Below, in pieces: positions 33,196 through 42,933 of a DNA stretch of 64,000 bases (the first letter of the stretch is position 1; the number at the start of each line of letters is the position of its first letter). A program made the translations under genes and the position numbers. Below the pieces are notes generated by a model, which worked only from the letters and a program-made list of their open reading frames with translations, ran no database searches and was not told where the DNA came from. Source of the DNA: Paenibacillus sp. GSMTC-2017 (GTDB taxonomy: Bacteria; Bacillota; Bacilli; Paenibacillales; Paenibacillaceae); contig NZ_JAECMT010000002.1 of NCBI RefSeq assembly GCF_016019935.1, forward strand, positions 868,001 to 932,000, written 5' to 3'.

Positions 33196-34854
33196 CTATT
33201 GAATGCCTGTAAATAAATCTACAGCTCTTTGAAGCTGCAATCGAATAGATATTGGATTATATGGGATCCAATCATCCACTTCAAGTTGATGTACACTATT
33301 TAACTGAACGGCAGGAAGATTAAGCCAATAGGTCGATTTAAATATTGGGTCCGAATGTGCCGTTGATCCTTTTACATCTGGAAAGACAATAACTAATAAC
33401 CGATCCCCAGCATAATCAGCTAGCTCGGACATTTCGATTGGAATAGAATGAAATTGATCACCATGTTTCTCGATCAGTTGTTTAATTCTATCGTGAGGCT
33501 GAAGTCCAAGCGATTGAAACATAACATAACCAACATTTCGCACACCATATATGAGCAACTCCTCTGGCTTAATAACAAATATCGTTAATATTTCATTAGC
33601 AACACTAGTTTGTTGAACAAGGTATCGGGCAGCCTGCTCTTCTTTTTCAAAGTCAGCTAGCCATTTCTCTGCTTGCTCTCTCTTTTGTATAACATGTGCC
33701 ATATGAAACAAATGTTCTTTCCAACCTAGTTCCATCCAAGGAATATCTACAATTGGAGCAGCTACTCGCAAATGTTCCGCATGTAAACCATACTCGTTCA
33801 AATGTTTGCTTGCAGCAAAAAGTAGCTCAATATTATTTTCAATCAAAATCGATTTCACCTGATCTACAGAACTTGTAGTGTTTATAAAATTAATCGATTG
33901 TGGTGATTGGATTTCTGTCGTATTCACATATTCGCTGCTGTCTGAGATAATAACGGTCGGCTCCAGCCCAAGCAACAACAAATGACTAGCATAAGGCGAA
34001 AGAAATACAGCTACTTTCTGAAAAAGTCCACGAGCATAGCTTGAAGGCGCTACTCCCGTCCCCTGTTTGAAACGACGACTGAGGTAAAATTCATCCTTGT
34101 AACCAACTTTAAGTGCAATCTCTCTAAGCGTACCCGATCCACTAATCAATAGTTCCTTTGCACGATTCACACGAAGCTTCGATAAATATTCACTGAGCGG
34201 GTATCCGGTAGTCTGTTTAAAGAGAATCGAATAATGAGACCCTGTTACACCTGCGATTTCAGCTAGTCCATCACGTGTTATTTTGTCGCTATAGTTGTTC
34301 TCCAAATAAGTAATGCTGCGTTCCATTGAGGGCTGTTCGCTCGCAGTATATTTTGTTTCCTGCTCATCGAGCAAATGGAGAATGATTTGATGAAACACAA
34401 TTTGATTATGAACATGTCTCGTTTCTCTTTCTGGTAAACGATGAAGGTATAGTTCTACTACACCTGCAACAATCTTAGGTTGGTACGGAATAAAGTGAAC
34501 AGTTGTATTGGAAACTGCTTCACTTTTCCGAATCATAGACCCTTCAGTAACCTTCCCCGAATACTCACGAGTATTAATGACAAGTTTGTAAAAATGAAGC
34601 GGATGTTGTAGATTAGCTACTAATGTAGCTTCGCAATGTGCTGGTAGAAGGATGGCGCTTCCTTCGATAAGTTCGTACACCTTATCTTCCGTTGTCAAAA
34701 TACCTTTGCCACCCGCAACCGCAATAAGTACAGTTAAACTCTCGTTCACTTTATATACCGGAAGGTTCGAGGTACAATAAATCGAATGAATACTGTCAGC
34801 CATATATAATGGAAAATGGGACTCCGCCCACTCCGAGTTAACATCTTTTTTCAC
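33196..34854 (-). CDS. Btr-like AraC regulator with fused siderophore-binding domain
   Basis: Cytoplasmic one-component sensor of about 552 residues. The parts in order are a cupin-like arm (1-165), a double AraC HTH (about 185-285: ITRDGLAEIAGVTGSHYSILFKQTTGYPLSEYL, YKDEFYLSRRFKQGTGVAPSSYA) and a TroA/FeuA-like ligand domain (about 290-552: LFQKVAVFLSPYASHLLLLGLEPTVIISD). No signal peptide is present. B. subtilis Btr (YbbB) has the same plan and activates feuABC when bacillibactin binds. I choose GTG 34854 because GGAGG lies 7 bp upstream; a TTG two codons earlier would be too close. The binding-lipoprotein gene follows after 133 bp. Confidence 0.88.
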   Translation of the reverse strand: MKKDVNSEWAESHFPLYMADSIHSIYCTSNLPVYKVNESLTVLIAVAGGKGILTTEDKVYELIEGSAILLPAHCEATLVANLQHPLHFYKLVINTREYSGKVTEGSMIRKSEAVSNTTVHFIPYQPKIVAGVVELYLHRLPERETRHVHNQIVFHQIILHLLDEQETKYTASEQPSMERSITYLENNYSDKITRDGLAEIAGVTGSHYSILFKQTTGYPLSEYLSKLRVNRAKELLISGSGTLREIALKVGYKDEFYLSRRFKQGTGVAPSSYARGLFQKVAVFLSPYASHLLLLGLEPTVIISDSSEYVNTTEIQSPQSINFINTTSSVDQVKSILIENNIELLFAASKHLNEYGLHAEHLRVAAPIVDIPWMELGWKEHLFHMAHVIQKREQAEKWLADFEKEEQAARYLVQQTSVANEILTIFVIKPEELLIYGVRNVGYVMFQSLGLQPHDRIKQLIEKHGDQFHSIPIEMSELADYAGDRLLVIVFPDVKGSTAHSDPIFKSTYWLNLPAVQLNSVHQLEVDDWIPYNPISIRLQLQRAVDLFTGIQ

Positions 34855-34905
34855 TGCCAAACCTCCATAACATTTGTACTACTATCATTCTATTATACGA
34901 CCAAA

Positions 34906-34929
34906 AAGCCTCCATAAGGATGGAGACTT
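34906..34929 (-). terminator. Terminator of the DUF4440-like gene
   Basis: On the minus strand AAGTCTCCAT and ATGGAGGCTT pair with a wobble around CCTT and are followed by TTTGG. Confidence 0.75.
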
Positions 34930-34947
34930 TCTGGTATATATGTGTAA

Positions 34948-35376
34948 TTAAACGGTTTTGACAAATGTATTCTGGCCTGCGATAAGTCGCCATACCTCTT
35001 CCTCTTTCACTAATACGTAAATAGCAATGCTTCCCTGACCACCATCAATCTTTTCCCCTTCAGCTGTAGTCGGGAATTGCCGTATATGAGCAATAGCTAC
35101 ATCAGAATGTGCAAAAACGATACTTTCAATCTTATAACTAGCGTATGAATCCTTTAATGGTCCCTCTAAAACAAATTTATGTGCTTCATTAATTTGATTC
35201 CAACCTGTCAATCTCTCGCCAAAGACATTGACCCAAGTGGCATTTTGGGTAAAATGAAGATCTAATGCTTCTGCATCATGACGATTAAATGCTGACTCCA
35301 TTTCGGTAATGACTCCTCTAATACGATCTCTTTCCTGCTCTTCAATTGAATGATCATTATTGCTTTTATTAGACAT
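34948..35376 (-). CDS. SnoaL/DUF4440-like (SgcJ/EcaC-type) protein
   Basis: A 142-residue protein of the NTF2-like fold, group SgcJ/EcaC. The first helix reads VITEMESAFNRHDAEALDLHFTQNATWVNVFGERLTGWNQI, typical for the family, and the sheet ends EEEVWRLIAGQNTFVK. Catalytic role unknown; relatives act on aromatic polyketides or as stress proteins. It starts 15 bp before the broken oxidoreductase gene on the same strand and was probably part of that operon. AGGAGG precedes the ATG. Confidence 0.85.
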   Translation of the reverse strand: MSNKSNNDHSIEEQERDRIRGVITEMESAFNRHDAEALDLHFTQNATWVNVFGERLTGWNQINEAHKFVLEGPLKDSYASYKIESIVFAHSDVAIAHIRQFPTTAEGEKIDGGQGSIAIYVLVKEEEVWRLIAGQNTFVKTV

Positions 35377-35391
35377 AACGTATTCCTCCTT

Positions 35392-36308
35392 TTATTTGTT
35401 CATTGTAATAACAATTTTGCCACGGCCGTGTCCACTCTCCACTTCGGCATGAGCGTTTGCAACTTGTTCAAGTGATATCGTTTTTCTAATATGAATATGC
35501 AGCTTTCCTTGAGAATAAAGATCTACTAGTTCTGCTAGTCTTGTTGCAGTCCGCATCCCACTGATCGGAGGAACCCCCAATTCGTTAGCTAGTTCATCGG
35601 AAACCATCGTTCGTATACGATCCTTATTACTAACGAGCTCAATTGAAGCTAACAAAGCATCAGGACCAGCGGTATCCAATGCGGCATCAACACCATTAGG
35701 AGCAATAGCACGTACCCGCTCTACGAGACCTTCCCCGTAACGGACTGAAATTACACCAATTGATCTGAGATAATCGTGATTGCCATCACTAGCTGTACCG
35801 ATCACTGTAGTTGCTCCCCATATTTTTGCTAGTTGTACCGAAAATGTGCCTAGTCCGCCTGCAGCCCCATGGATGAGTACAGTGTCACCCTTATGAATGT
35901 TAAGTGCGGACAAATCAAGATGTGCACCCTGACCATTTCCAGAAAATCCTCCGGCTACTTCCCAAGACATATGATCAGGTTTAATTACAATTTGATTGCT
36001 GCTCACGACAACATATTCGGCATAACACTTAAGGGTTGTAAATCCTAAAACGTTGTTGCCAACGGAGAAACCGGCAACACCTTCACCGACTTGATCGATT
36101 ATTCCGGAAAATTCGTTCCCCAGAATCTCTGGGAACGAGATATTCAAAAGCGGTGACCCCGCCCCCTTCTTACCATACAATCATATGGCAACACTCCTGC
36201 TGCTTGTACACGAATTCGAACTTCACCATAACCCGCATTCGGCTCTTCTACTTCCGACAATGCTAGTACTTCTGGTGGACCAAATGAAGAAAAAGTCACA
36301 GCTTTCAT
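35392..36308 (-). pseudogene. Frameshifted MDR zinc-type alcohol dehydrogenase/quinone reductase
   Basis: The coding frame from ATG 36308 reads MKAVTFSSFGPPEVLALSEV.. for about 48 residues and then leaves the family frame in a G-rich stretch (near 36165-36172). The remaining 262 codons (to 35392) continue in the next frame with PEILGNEFSGIIDQVGEGVAGFSVG and the Rossmann block VLIHGAAGGLGTFSVQLAKIWGA. Adding one G to the run of five would restore a normal protein of about 305 residues. So it is a pseudogene by a one-base deletion, or the base was miscalled. Its ATG overlaps the stop of the broken MFS gene (ATGA). Confidence 0.8.
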
Positions 36309-37391
36309 AAAGTCACTCTCCTTTTACCAAAATGAAAATAACAAAGTAAAAGCATGCAAAAAATGATAATGGCAAGAATCATAAATATATTGCTGTATAC
36401 GATTGCTTCCTTATAAACATTAGCCGGATTCCAATTCAAGCTTGCGCCTCGATCAACTACTTTGCTATAAATGCTTGCGAAAACAGCCCCCGAAATAAAA
36501 TTAAGCATTCCGAGCAATCCCATACCAACACCAAGCCGATCAAACCCGAGGGAAGATGATTTACTTGGGTTAGCAAATCTGGCGTAAGAAAAGGGATTGA
36601 ATATCCGATACCGGTTGCAAGGAATGCAAGTACCAGCCCAATAGAATATTTTCTATTTCTAAATAGTTCGGGTATTATGAAAGGACTCGCTGTTTGACAT
36701 ATTCTCCATACGAATAGCAGGAACAAGACCAAACAACCTAAAGCTAACAACCAATCTTGATTCGTTATCGACAAAAGGAGAAGTGCAACTGTTCCTGTAA
36801 GTAGTCCTCCTCCCAGCCAATCAACAGTTTCTGTATTTCCTCTTTGATCCTTCACATATTTACGATAGTAGGGTAATAAAAACAATACGACCATCGCCAA
36901 TCAGCCACGCTTATGATCAAAGCTGCAACGGCCGGTCCTATTGCACTTCCGATAGCTCCTCCGGTCATCGCAATTCCAAGCGCACGTCCTCTTCTTTCCG
37001 GCGGGTAGTAACGAACGGGTATAATTCCCGCAAGTGCTGGAATTACCCCTGCGCCTACCGCCTGTATGACTCGACCGAGCAAAACGATGGAATAGTCCCA
37101 AGCGAACAGTCCAATTAAGGAGCCTAAAGCAAAAAACAGCAATCCGAATGTGAGCAAACTTTTGAGACTATACCTATCCGCAAGTTTTCCATAAATCATC
37201 GTTCCAATCGCGAAAGTAAGTAAATATGATGTTGTGATCCAACTTACCTGTGAGAAGGAGAGATTAAATTCCGCTCTAATTTCAGGTAATGCGATAGTAA
37301 ACATCGTTGCACTCATTACAGAAATGACAAGGGTCCCCGCAAGGACTATGATTAATTTCTCTGCTCCTTGCTCCTCAGTTGCGTTTTCCAT
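36305..37391 (-). pseudogene. Degraded DHA2-type MFS drug transporter
   Basis: Three fragments in different frames make up the remains of a 14-helix transporter. The first (37391 down to about 36905) covers helices 1-6: GKLADRYSLKSLLTFG and GRVIQAVGAGVIPALAGIIP..ERRGRALG. It ends at ADWRW, where about 25 residues normally found here are missing and the frame changes. The second (about 36900-36540) covers the middle to HLPSGLIG. The third (to 36305) is the C-terminal GLLGMLNFISGAVFASIYSKVVDRGAS, joined after loss of several helices. About 360 codons remain of an expected 450 or more. Two deletions with frameshifts make it non-functional. Confidence 0.8.
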
Positions 37392-37532
37392 TATGAAGAC
37401 TTCACCTACTTTACTCACTTATCGTGCTTTAGCTGTATAGTTATGAGATTACTTATTCATTCCTTGCTTCAACAGTGGGAAGCAGTTGTGTTGCTTACAT
37501 ACATAGTGTATACGGAATGCCAAATTAACTGA

Positions 37533-37572
37533 AATATATTTACAAATATATTGAGTATATACTGGAGTATAT
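37533..37572. promoter_or_regulatory. Two adjacent AT-rich palindromes upstream of the broken MFS operon
   Basis: AATATATTT-AC-AAATATATT (37533-37552) and ATATACT-GG-AGTATAT (37557-37572) are both perfect. They lie about 150 bp upstream of the MFS start and are likely operators for a missing or remote repressor. Confidence 0.45.
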
Positions 37573-37580
37573 GGACATAA

Positions 37581-37632
37581 AAAAACAGGCACCTAACGCA
37601 CAATTAATTTGTGCAGAATGGTGCCTGTTTTT
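37581..37632 (-). terminator. Terminator after the MalT-like regulator
   Basis: AAAAACAGGCACC and GGTGCCTGTTTTT are perfect complements. The loop contains GCACA/TGTGC, giving a second inner stem. A- and U-runs make it usable in both directions. Confidence 0.85.
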
Positions 37633-37755
37633 AAGCGGGAACACACGATAATTAATAAACTTCTGAACAATTTCACCTGCAAGTCGTGTTTGCAGATCAA
37701 AAAAGCTTTCACTTACTCACTCAAATTATTATTACATGATAAAACCGATCATGAA

Positions 37756-40434
37756 CTACAACAAACCTAACTCACGGGCACGTGCTACTGCTTCAGTGCG
37801 CCTTTGAACTTGTAGTTTATCAAAAATATTCCGATTATGCCCTTTAACCGTACTCAATGCTAGAAAAAGCCGTTTACTAATCTCATCATTTGAAAGTCCT
37901 AGTGCAATAAGTTGAAGTATTTTTAACTCACGTTCACTTAATGGTTCGATCAATTTTTGATTAGGTAAAGCTGACCCTCGTATTGATTTGAATATGCTCG
38001 AGTTCTCTCCAGCTCCAAATGCAATTAGTATCTTACTTATATAGTCCGACATAATTCCTCGAACAGCTACTTCAGATAAAAGTTGAGACATGAGTCTACC
38101 TTCATCAACAAAAATTCGAATGAAACCACCAATTTGACCTAACGCTAACGCTTCACAAAGCAGTTGTATGGCTAGGTCGATATCTCCATTCATATATCGA
38201 GCAACCGACTGTAAAACAATAACTTTAAGCCGTTCATCTACCCAACCCTTTAATTCTACCTGCTGGCGTGTTAATTCCAGTGTCGCGAGAGCTGTCGATA
38301 TGTCTTCAAGGGCGATGAGTGCTCTAGCATGACTAAGGGGCAGTTCATTCGACTTTGCCAGATCTGAGGCGGCAATGTAATTACCCTTATGAAGCAATAT
38401 ACGAATATGAATGTCCGCTACGTCAGACATTGCATTCACAAAGTTATGTTGATGCAGAAGTTGATTTGCCTTAAAAATAATTGCAGCTGAATCATTTACA
38501 TCACCTTGCGCTAGTTTCAGCTTAGCATGGAATACTTCACAAACAATGACCCTGTCCGTGTTTACTAACTGCTTTGCTAGCTCAGTGCTTTGCTTCAAAT
38601 GGTGCTCAGCCATTTCTAAGTCGTTCCATTCATAACATATCCTCGCCAATCCAAGATGTGCTTCACAGACAATAGGTAGTGGTGGATCACCAACCATTTT
38701 CAGGACATTTCGATATGTGTCAGTTGCCGTATAAAGTTGATTATCTGCTTCCTGTAAGTTGCCTAAACCTATAGTTGCCATTATCTGAATAACATGATGC
38801 CTAATCGCTTGGCTCTTTGAAATAGCTTCAGTATAAGCTTTATTCGCCGCAGCACGATCACCTTGGAGCTGATAAGCATACCCAAGCGTCCACGTAGTTG
38901 CAGTTCGGACAGGTAGGTTATCTGGGTGCAAATATTCTAAAGCACGGAGCGACTCTGCAACAATGAATTCAACCTTATGCTGACTAACAGCAAGTGTTGC
39001 TCGTATAGCCGCAATATGTCCGATAACATCCCTTGTCTTATCGTCTAGTTCAGTGTTTTGAAGAGCTACTTCAGCAGATTGAAGCTTCTGTTCAACACCT
39101 GTCAATTGTCCAACCATCAATATCGTTGAAGCAAAAATGACCCACAATGAAGGTCTAGCATCTAATACTGTCGTTGGCTGTGACTCTAACCATCTAAGTA
39201 CATGGGTTGCCCCGCCACGGAAATGCAAAGGCATACCCTTCCCATCAATTAATCTTGTGGCAAGCTCAATATCATTGGCCGCTACTGCATGATGAAATGC
39301 TTCAATGTCCAGCCCATGATCTTCATACCATTTGCTTGCACGTATATGTAATTCAGCTATATCATACTTCTCATCTTCTGTTGGCGAGATAATCCTTTGA
39401 TGTAGTCGTTGCCGCAGCAAATCAGCAAAGAGATGGTGATATCGGTACCAACGTCGCTCATTGTCCAAGGGGACGATAAATAGATTTGCATGTTCTAAAT
39501 ATTGTAACGTTTCTTGACTAGATATAGAGGTTTTAAGATGTGACTCAATATCTCCCTCTCCCAAAACAGCATCACAAAGAGGACCACTTAGACGACCTAA
39601 GATTGATGTTTGCAGTAAAAAGTTTTGAACACTGTCCGACTGTTGTTGCAAAACTTCCTCAATCAAATAATCTAATACGAAATGATGGCTACCTGTGAAA
39701 CATTTGATAAAGCTACTTTTGTCTTGATGTCCATGCATAGAAATCGCGGCTAATTGCAGTCCGGCAATCCAACCTTCCGTTCGGGTTTCAAGAAGAGAAA
39801 TGTCTTTTAATGAGAGGTTCAGGCGCATTACCTTATTTAAAAATTCAGTAACTTCTGAGTGGGTGAATGTTAAGTCATTTACTCGTAGCTCTGTTAATTG
39901 GTCTCTAACTCGTAACCGAGCTAGTGGTAAATTCGGGTCTTCACGAGTAGATATGACGATATGCATCTGTGTCGGTAAATGTTCGAGTAAAAAGGCAATA
40001 GCATCGATAATCGCTTTGTCTTTAATAATGTGAAAATCATCTAATACGAGGACAAAATTATCCGAGATTACTGTTATTTCATTGATTAGAGTCGTCAAAA
40101 TCGGCTCGATTGGTAATGACTGAGAAGATTGGAGCGCAACAAACACACCTTCTCCAATATTCGCCTCAATAGTCTGCAATGCAGAAATGAGGTGAATTAG
40201 AAAACGTGTAGCATCGTTATCTCCTTCGTCCAGCGAAAGCCAGGCGGTCCGTCGCTTGCTACTAGTAATCCATTCACTAATCAACGTCGTTTTACCAAAA
40301 CCAGCAGAGGCAGATATAAGAGTCAGCTTACGATGCTGAACCTCATTTAGCTTTTCAAACAGACGATGACGATTGACTACTACTGGTCGTGACTGAGGAA
40401 TATATAACTTTGTGGATAATATTGGTATGGACAT
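37756..40434 (-). CDS. MalT-like LuxR-family STAND regulator
   Basis: Large signal-transduction ATPase of 892 residues. It has an N-terminal NTPase with Walker A SASAGFGKTTLISEW (about 42-56) and the Walker B-type LVLDDFHIIKD (about 130). A winged helix and TPR-like arm follow (about 350-800), and a C-terminal LuxR HTH (about 828-890: LSERELKILQLIALGLSNDEISKRLFLALSTVKGHNRNIFDKL). The family oligomerises on DNA upon binding a small inducer. It is divergent from a drug-type MFS gene across 193 bp, which is its likely target. No good ribosome site precedes the ATG. Confidence 0.9.
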   Translation of the reverse strand: MSIPILSTKLYIPQSRPVVVNRHRLFEKLNEVQHRKLTLISASAGFGKTTLISEWITSSKRRTAWLSLDEGDNDATRFLIHLISALQTIEANIGEGVFVALQSSQSLPIEPILTTLINEITVISDNFVLVLDDFHIIKDKAIIDAIAFLLEHLPTQMHIVISTREDPNLPLARLRVRDQLTELRVNDLTFTHSEVTEFLNKVMRLNLSLKDISLLETRTEGWIAGLQLAAISMHGHQDKSSFIKCFTGSHHFVLDYLIEEVLQQQSDSVQNFLLQTSILGRLSGPLCDAVLGEGDIESHLKTSISSQETLQYLEHANLFIVPLDNERRWYRYHHLFADLLRQRLHQRIISPTEDEKYDIAELHIRASKWYEDHGLDIEAFHHAVAANDIELATRLIDGKGMPLHFRGGATHVLRWLESQPTTVLDARPSLWVIFASTILMVGQLTGVEQKLQSAEVALQNTELDDKTRDVIGHIAAIRATLAVSQHKVEFIVAESLRALEYLHPDNLPVRTATTWTLGYAYQLQGDRAAANKAYTEAISKSQAIRHHVIQIMATIGLGNLQEADNQLYTATDTYRNVLKMVGDPPLPIVCEAHLGLARICYEWNDLEMAEHHLKQSTELAKQLVNTDRVIVCEVFHAKLKLAQGDVNDSAAIIFKANQLLHQHNFVNAMSDVADIHIRILLHKGNYIAASDLAKSNELPLSHARALIALEDISTALATLELTRQQVELKGWVDERLKVIVLQSVARYMNGDIDLAIQLLCEALALGQIGGFIRIFVDEGRLMSQLLSEVAVRGIMSDYISKILIAFGAGENSSIFKSIRGSALPNQKLIEPLSERELKILQLIALGLSNDEISKRLFLALSTVKGHNRNIFDKLQVQRRTEAVARARELGLL

Positions 40435-40627
40435 GGATTAAGTATAAAATTACAACTCTTCTCCGTCAATGTTATTATTACCTTCAAGTAGACATTCCTA
40501 CTTTTTCTAACCACTGAGAGCAATTAACATTGCATAAAAAAATGATATTTGATAAAATAACTGACGACCGTTCGTTAATTTCGCAACGTATTTCACAGCT
40601 TTGATTAGACAGAGAGAGGTATGCTTC

Positions 40628-41830
40628 ATGATTAAACCATTGAAACAACAAAAAACAGTTTTGCTCATTCTTCTAAGTAATATATTTATTGTTTTTCTAG
40701 GAGTCGGACTTATCGTTCCTGTTATGCCATCTTTTATGAAAGAAATGCAATTATCTGGCCAAACAATGGGATATTTATTTGCAGCATTTTCGTTCGCACA
40801 GCTTCTAATGTCTCCTATAGCAGGACGTTGGATTGATACTTATGGCAGAAAAAAAATGATCGTAATCGGCCTGTTGCTATTCAGTATATCTGAAGTGATT
40901 TTTGGTTTAGGTACAGATGTGTCTGTACTCTTTTTATCTAGAATTCTTGGTGGTATTGCTGGTGCATTCATAATGCCTGGCGTAACTGCCTATATCGCGG
41001 ATATTACAACAGTTGAGGAAAGACCTAAAGCGATGGGTTATATATCTGCTGCTATTAGTCTCGGGTTTATTATCGGCCCTGGTATTGGAGGATTTATTGC
41101 TGAGCTAGGTATTCGTGCTCCCTTCTATTTTGCTGGAGGCTTCGCATTAATAACATGTATTTCTTCATTAATTATTTTGAAAGAGCCATTATCCAAAGCA
41201 CAGCTTTCGGAAATCGCTAAGCTCAAAAAGGATACCAGCTTTATAAGTGATCTTAAACGTTCACTACAACCACTTTACATTATTGCCTTTATTCTTGTTT
41301 TTGTACTCGCATTTGGTTTATCAGCTTATGAAACAGTATTTAGTCTGTTTTCTGATCATAAATTTGGATTCACTCCACGAGATATAGCAATTCTCATTAC
41401 AGTAAGCTCGATATTTGGAGTTGTCGTTCAAGTCTTTATGTTCGGTAAAATGGTAGAAAAAATGGGTGAAAAGTTGCTTATCCAACTATGCTTAATTGCT
41501 GGTGTAGTATTTGCAGTACTATCAACGATAATCTCTGGCTTTGTAGCCGTCTTAATCGTCACTAGCTTCATCTTCCTCGCATTTGATTTATTGCGACCAG
41601 CTTTAACGAGCTACTTGTCAAAAACTGCTGAACAAGAACAAGGATTTATTGCCGGCATGAACTCAACGTATACTAGCCTCGGTACTATAGCTGGCCCAGC
41701 GCTTGGCGGTATATTATTTGATGTAAACATCAACTATCCGTACCTATTTGCTGCTGTCATTATGTTTGTTGGTCTAATTATTACGGTGATGTGGAAAGAA
41801 AAACAAACTGTTGGTGGATTAGCAAAATAA
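40628..41830 (+). CDS. MFS drug transporter (Bmr/NorA-like)
   Basis: A 12-helix multidrug exporter of the DHA1 type, 400 residues from ATG 40628 (AGAGAGG upstream; an earlier in-frame start nine codons upstream is less likely). Marks are motif A in loop 2-3 (GRWIDTYGRKKMIVIGL, about 70), motif B/C in helices 4-5 (RILGGIAGAFIMPGVTAYIADIT, ISLGFIIGPGIGGFIAELG). The divergent MalT-like regulator probably controls it. An imperfect ACGA-ccgt-TCGT palindrome at 40564-40575 lies in the promoter region. Confidence 0.88.
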   Translation: MIKPLKQQKTVLLILLSNIFIVFLGVGLIVPVMPSFMKEMQLSGQTMGYLFAAFSFAQLLMSPIAGRWIDTYGRKKMIVIGLLLFSISEVIFGLGTDVSVLFLSRILGGIAGAFIMPGVTAYIADITTVEERPKAMGYISAAISLGFIIGPGIGGFIAELGIRAPFYFAGGFALITCISSLIILKEPLSKAQLSEIAKLKKDTSFISDLKRSLQPLYIIAFILVFVLAFGLSAYETVFSLFSDHKFGFTPRDIAILITVSSIFGVVVQVFMFGKMVEKMGEKLLIQLCLIAGVVFAVLSTIISGFVAVLIVTSFIFLAFDLLRPALTSYLSKTAEQEQGFIAGMNSTYTSLGTIAGPALGGILFDVNINYPYLFAAVIMFVGLIITVMWKEKQTVGGLAK

Positions 41831-41857
41831 TAAGTGAAACAAACTGTATACTAACAA

Positions 41858-41897
41858 AAGAGAACCCCATGTCTTGATTAAGACATGGGGTTCTCTT
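41858..41897 (+). terminator. Terminator of the MFS gene
   Basis: A perfect 18-bp stem (AAGAGAACCCCATGTCTT and its complement) with a GATT loop. A short A-run and U-run flank it. Confidence 0.85.
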
Positions 41898-42007
41898 CAA
41901 TTCTAATACATCTTGTCAGAGGTTCTCCAACTATCAAAGCCGTATTCGTTTGATACGGTTCCTTTCGGTAAATATTTCTTAATAATATATGGTATAAATA
42001 AAAATGA

Positions 42008-42041
42008 TTGACACAATAATTGGCACAGTGATATATTGTGC
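42008..42041 (+). promoter_or_regulatory. Promoter and GntR-type operator of the ABC operon
   Basis: TTGACA (42008-42013), 18-bp spacer, TATATT (42032-42037). GCACA-N9-TGTGC (42023-42041) overlaps the -10, and ACACAATAATT/ACACAATTATT repeats flank it. The GntR protein encoded third in the operon is the likely repressor. Confidence 0.65.
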
Positions 42042-42078
42042 ATACACAACAGACACAATTATTCAGGAGGTTGGTTGT

Positions 42079-42933
42079 ATGCTTGCCTTAGAGATTAAAA
42101 ATGTAAACAAAAAATACGAACATTTTGATTTAAAAGATGTATCTTTCCAATTGGAAAAGGGCTATATCATGGGCTTTATCGGTGCCAACGGCGCAGGAAA
42201 AACAACAACAATAAAATCCATTTTGAATTTAACTCGGATGGATAGCGGCAAGATCAGTATTTTGGGCAAGGAGATGGCCAATCATGAACTCCAATTAAAA
42301 CAAGAAATTGGCTTCGCATTCGGAGATATCAATTTCTATACTCGAAGCAAAATCAAAACGTTAACTAACGTAATCAAAACGTTCTATCATAATTGGAATG
42401 ATGAAATCTACTACAATTATTTGAAAAGATTTAATTTAAATGAAGGTAAAAAGATATCCGAATTATCAACTGGAATGAAAGTAAAGTACAGCTTGGCGAT
42501 TGCTTTATCGCATGGTGCAAAACTTCTTATTCTTGATGAACCAACTAGCGGACTTGATCCGGTTGCAAGAGACGATTTATTGGATATTTTCCAGGAATTA
42601 GTGGAATATGGCGAAATCAGCATCCTGTTTTCAACTCATATTACATCCGACTTAGAAAAATGCGCCGATTATATTACTTACATCGATAACGGACAAATTA
42701 TTAACAGCGCTGAGAAGGAACAATTTATTGATACCTATCGGTTGTTGAATGGAAAAGAAGATCAATTGAATGCCATTAAAGACCGATTAATTGCTTACAA
42801 AAAGAACTCTTTCGGCTTTACAGGCTTAATCCATACGAGAGATTTTGATCCCTCTTGGGATATTAGATCAACTCTGCCTAATCTTGAGGAGATTATGATC
42901 TATTTTTCGAAGAAGGAGGATCAGTATGTATAA
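42079..42933 (+). CDS. ABC transporter ATP-binding protein (YtrB-like)
   Basis: ATPase of an ABC-2 type exporter, 284 residues from ATG 42079 (AGGAGGTT 7 bp upstream). Walker A GANGAGKTT (about 37), signature LSTGMKVKYSLAIAL (about 130) and Walker B LLILDEPTSGLDP (about 152) are intact. The signature LSTGM instead of LSGGQ is typical of the YtrB/BcrA-like exporters of Bacilli. It overlaps the permease gene by 8 bp. Confidence 0.92.
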   Translation: MLALEIKNVNKKYEHFDLKDVSFQLEKGYIMGFIGANGAGKTTTIKSILNLTRMDSGKISILGKEMANHELQLKQEIGFAFGDINFYTRSKIKTLTNVIKTFYHNWNDEIYYNYLKRFNLNEGKKISELSTGMKVKYSLAIALSHGAKLLILDEPTSGLDPVARDDLLDIFQELVEYGEISILFSTHITSDLEKCADYITYIDNGQIINSAEKEQFIDTYRLLNGKEDQLNAIKDRLIAYKKNSFGFTGLIHTRDFDPSWDIRSTLPNLEEIMIYFSKKEDQYV

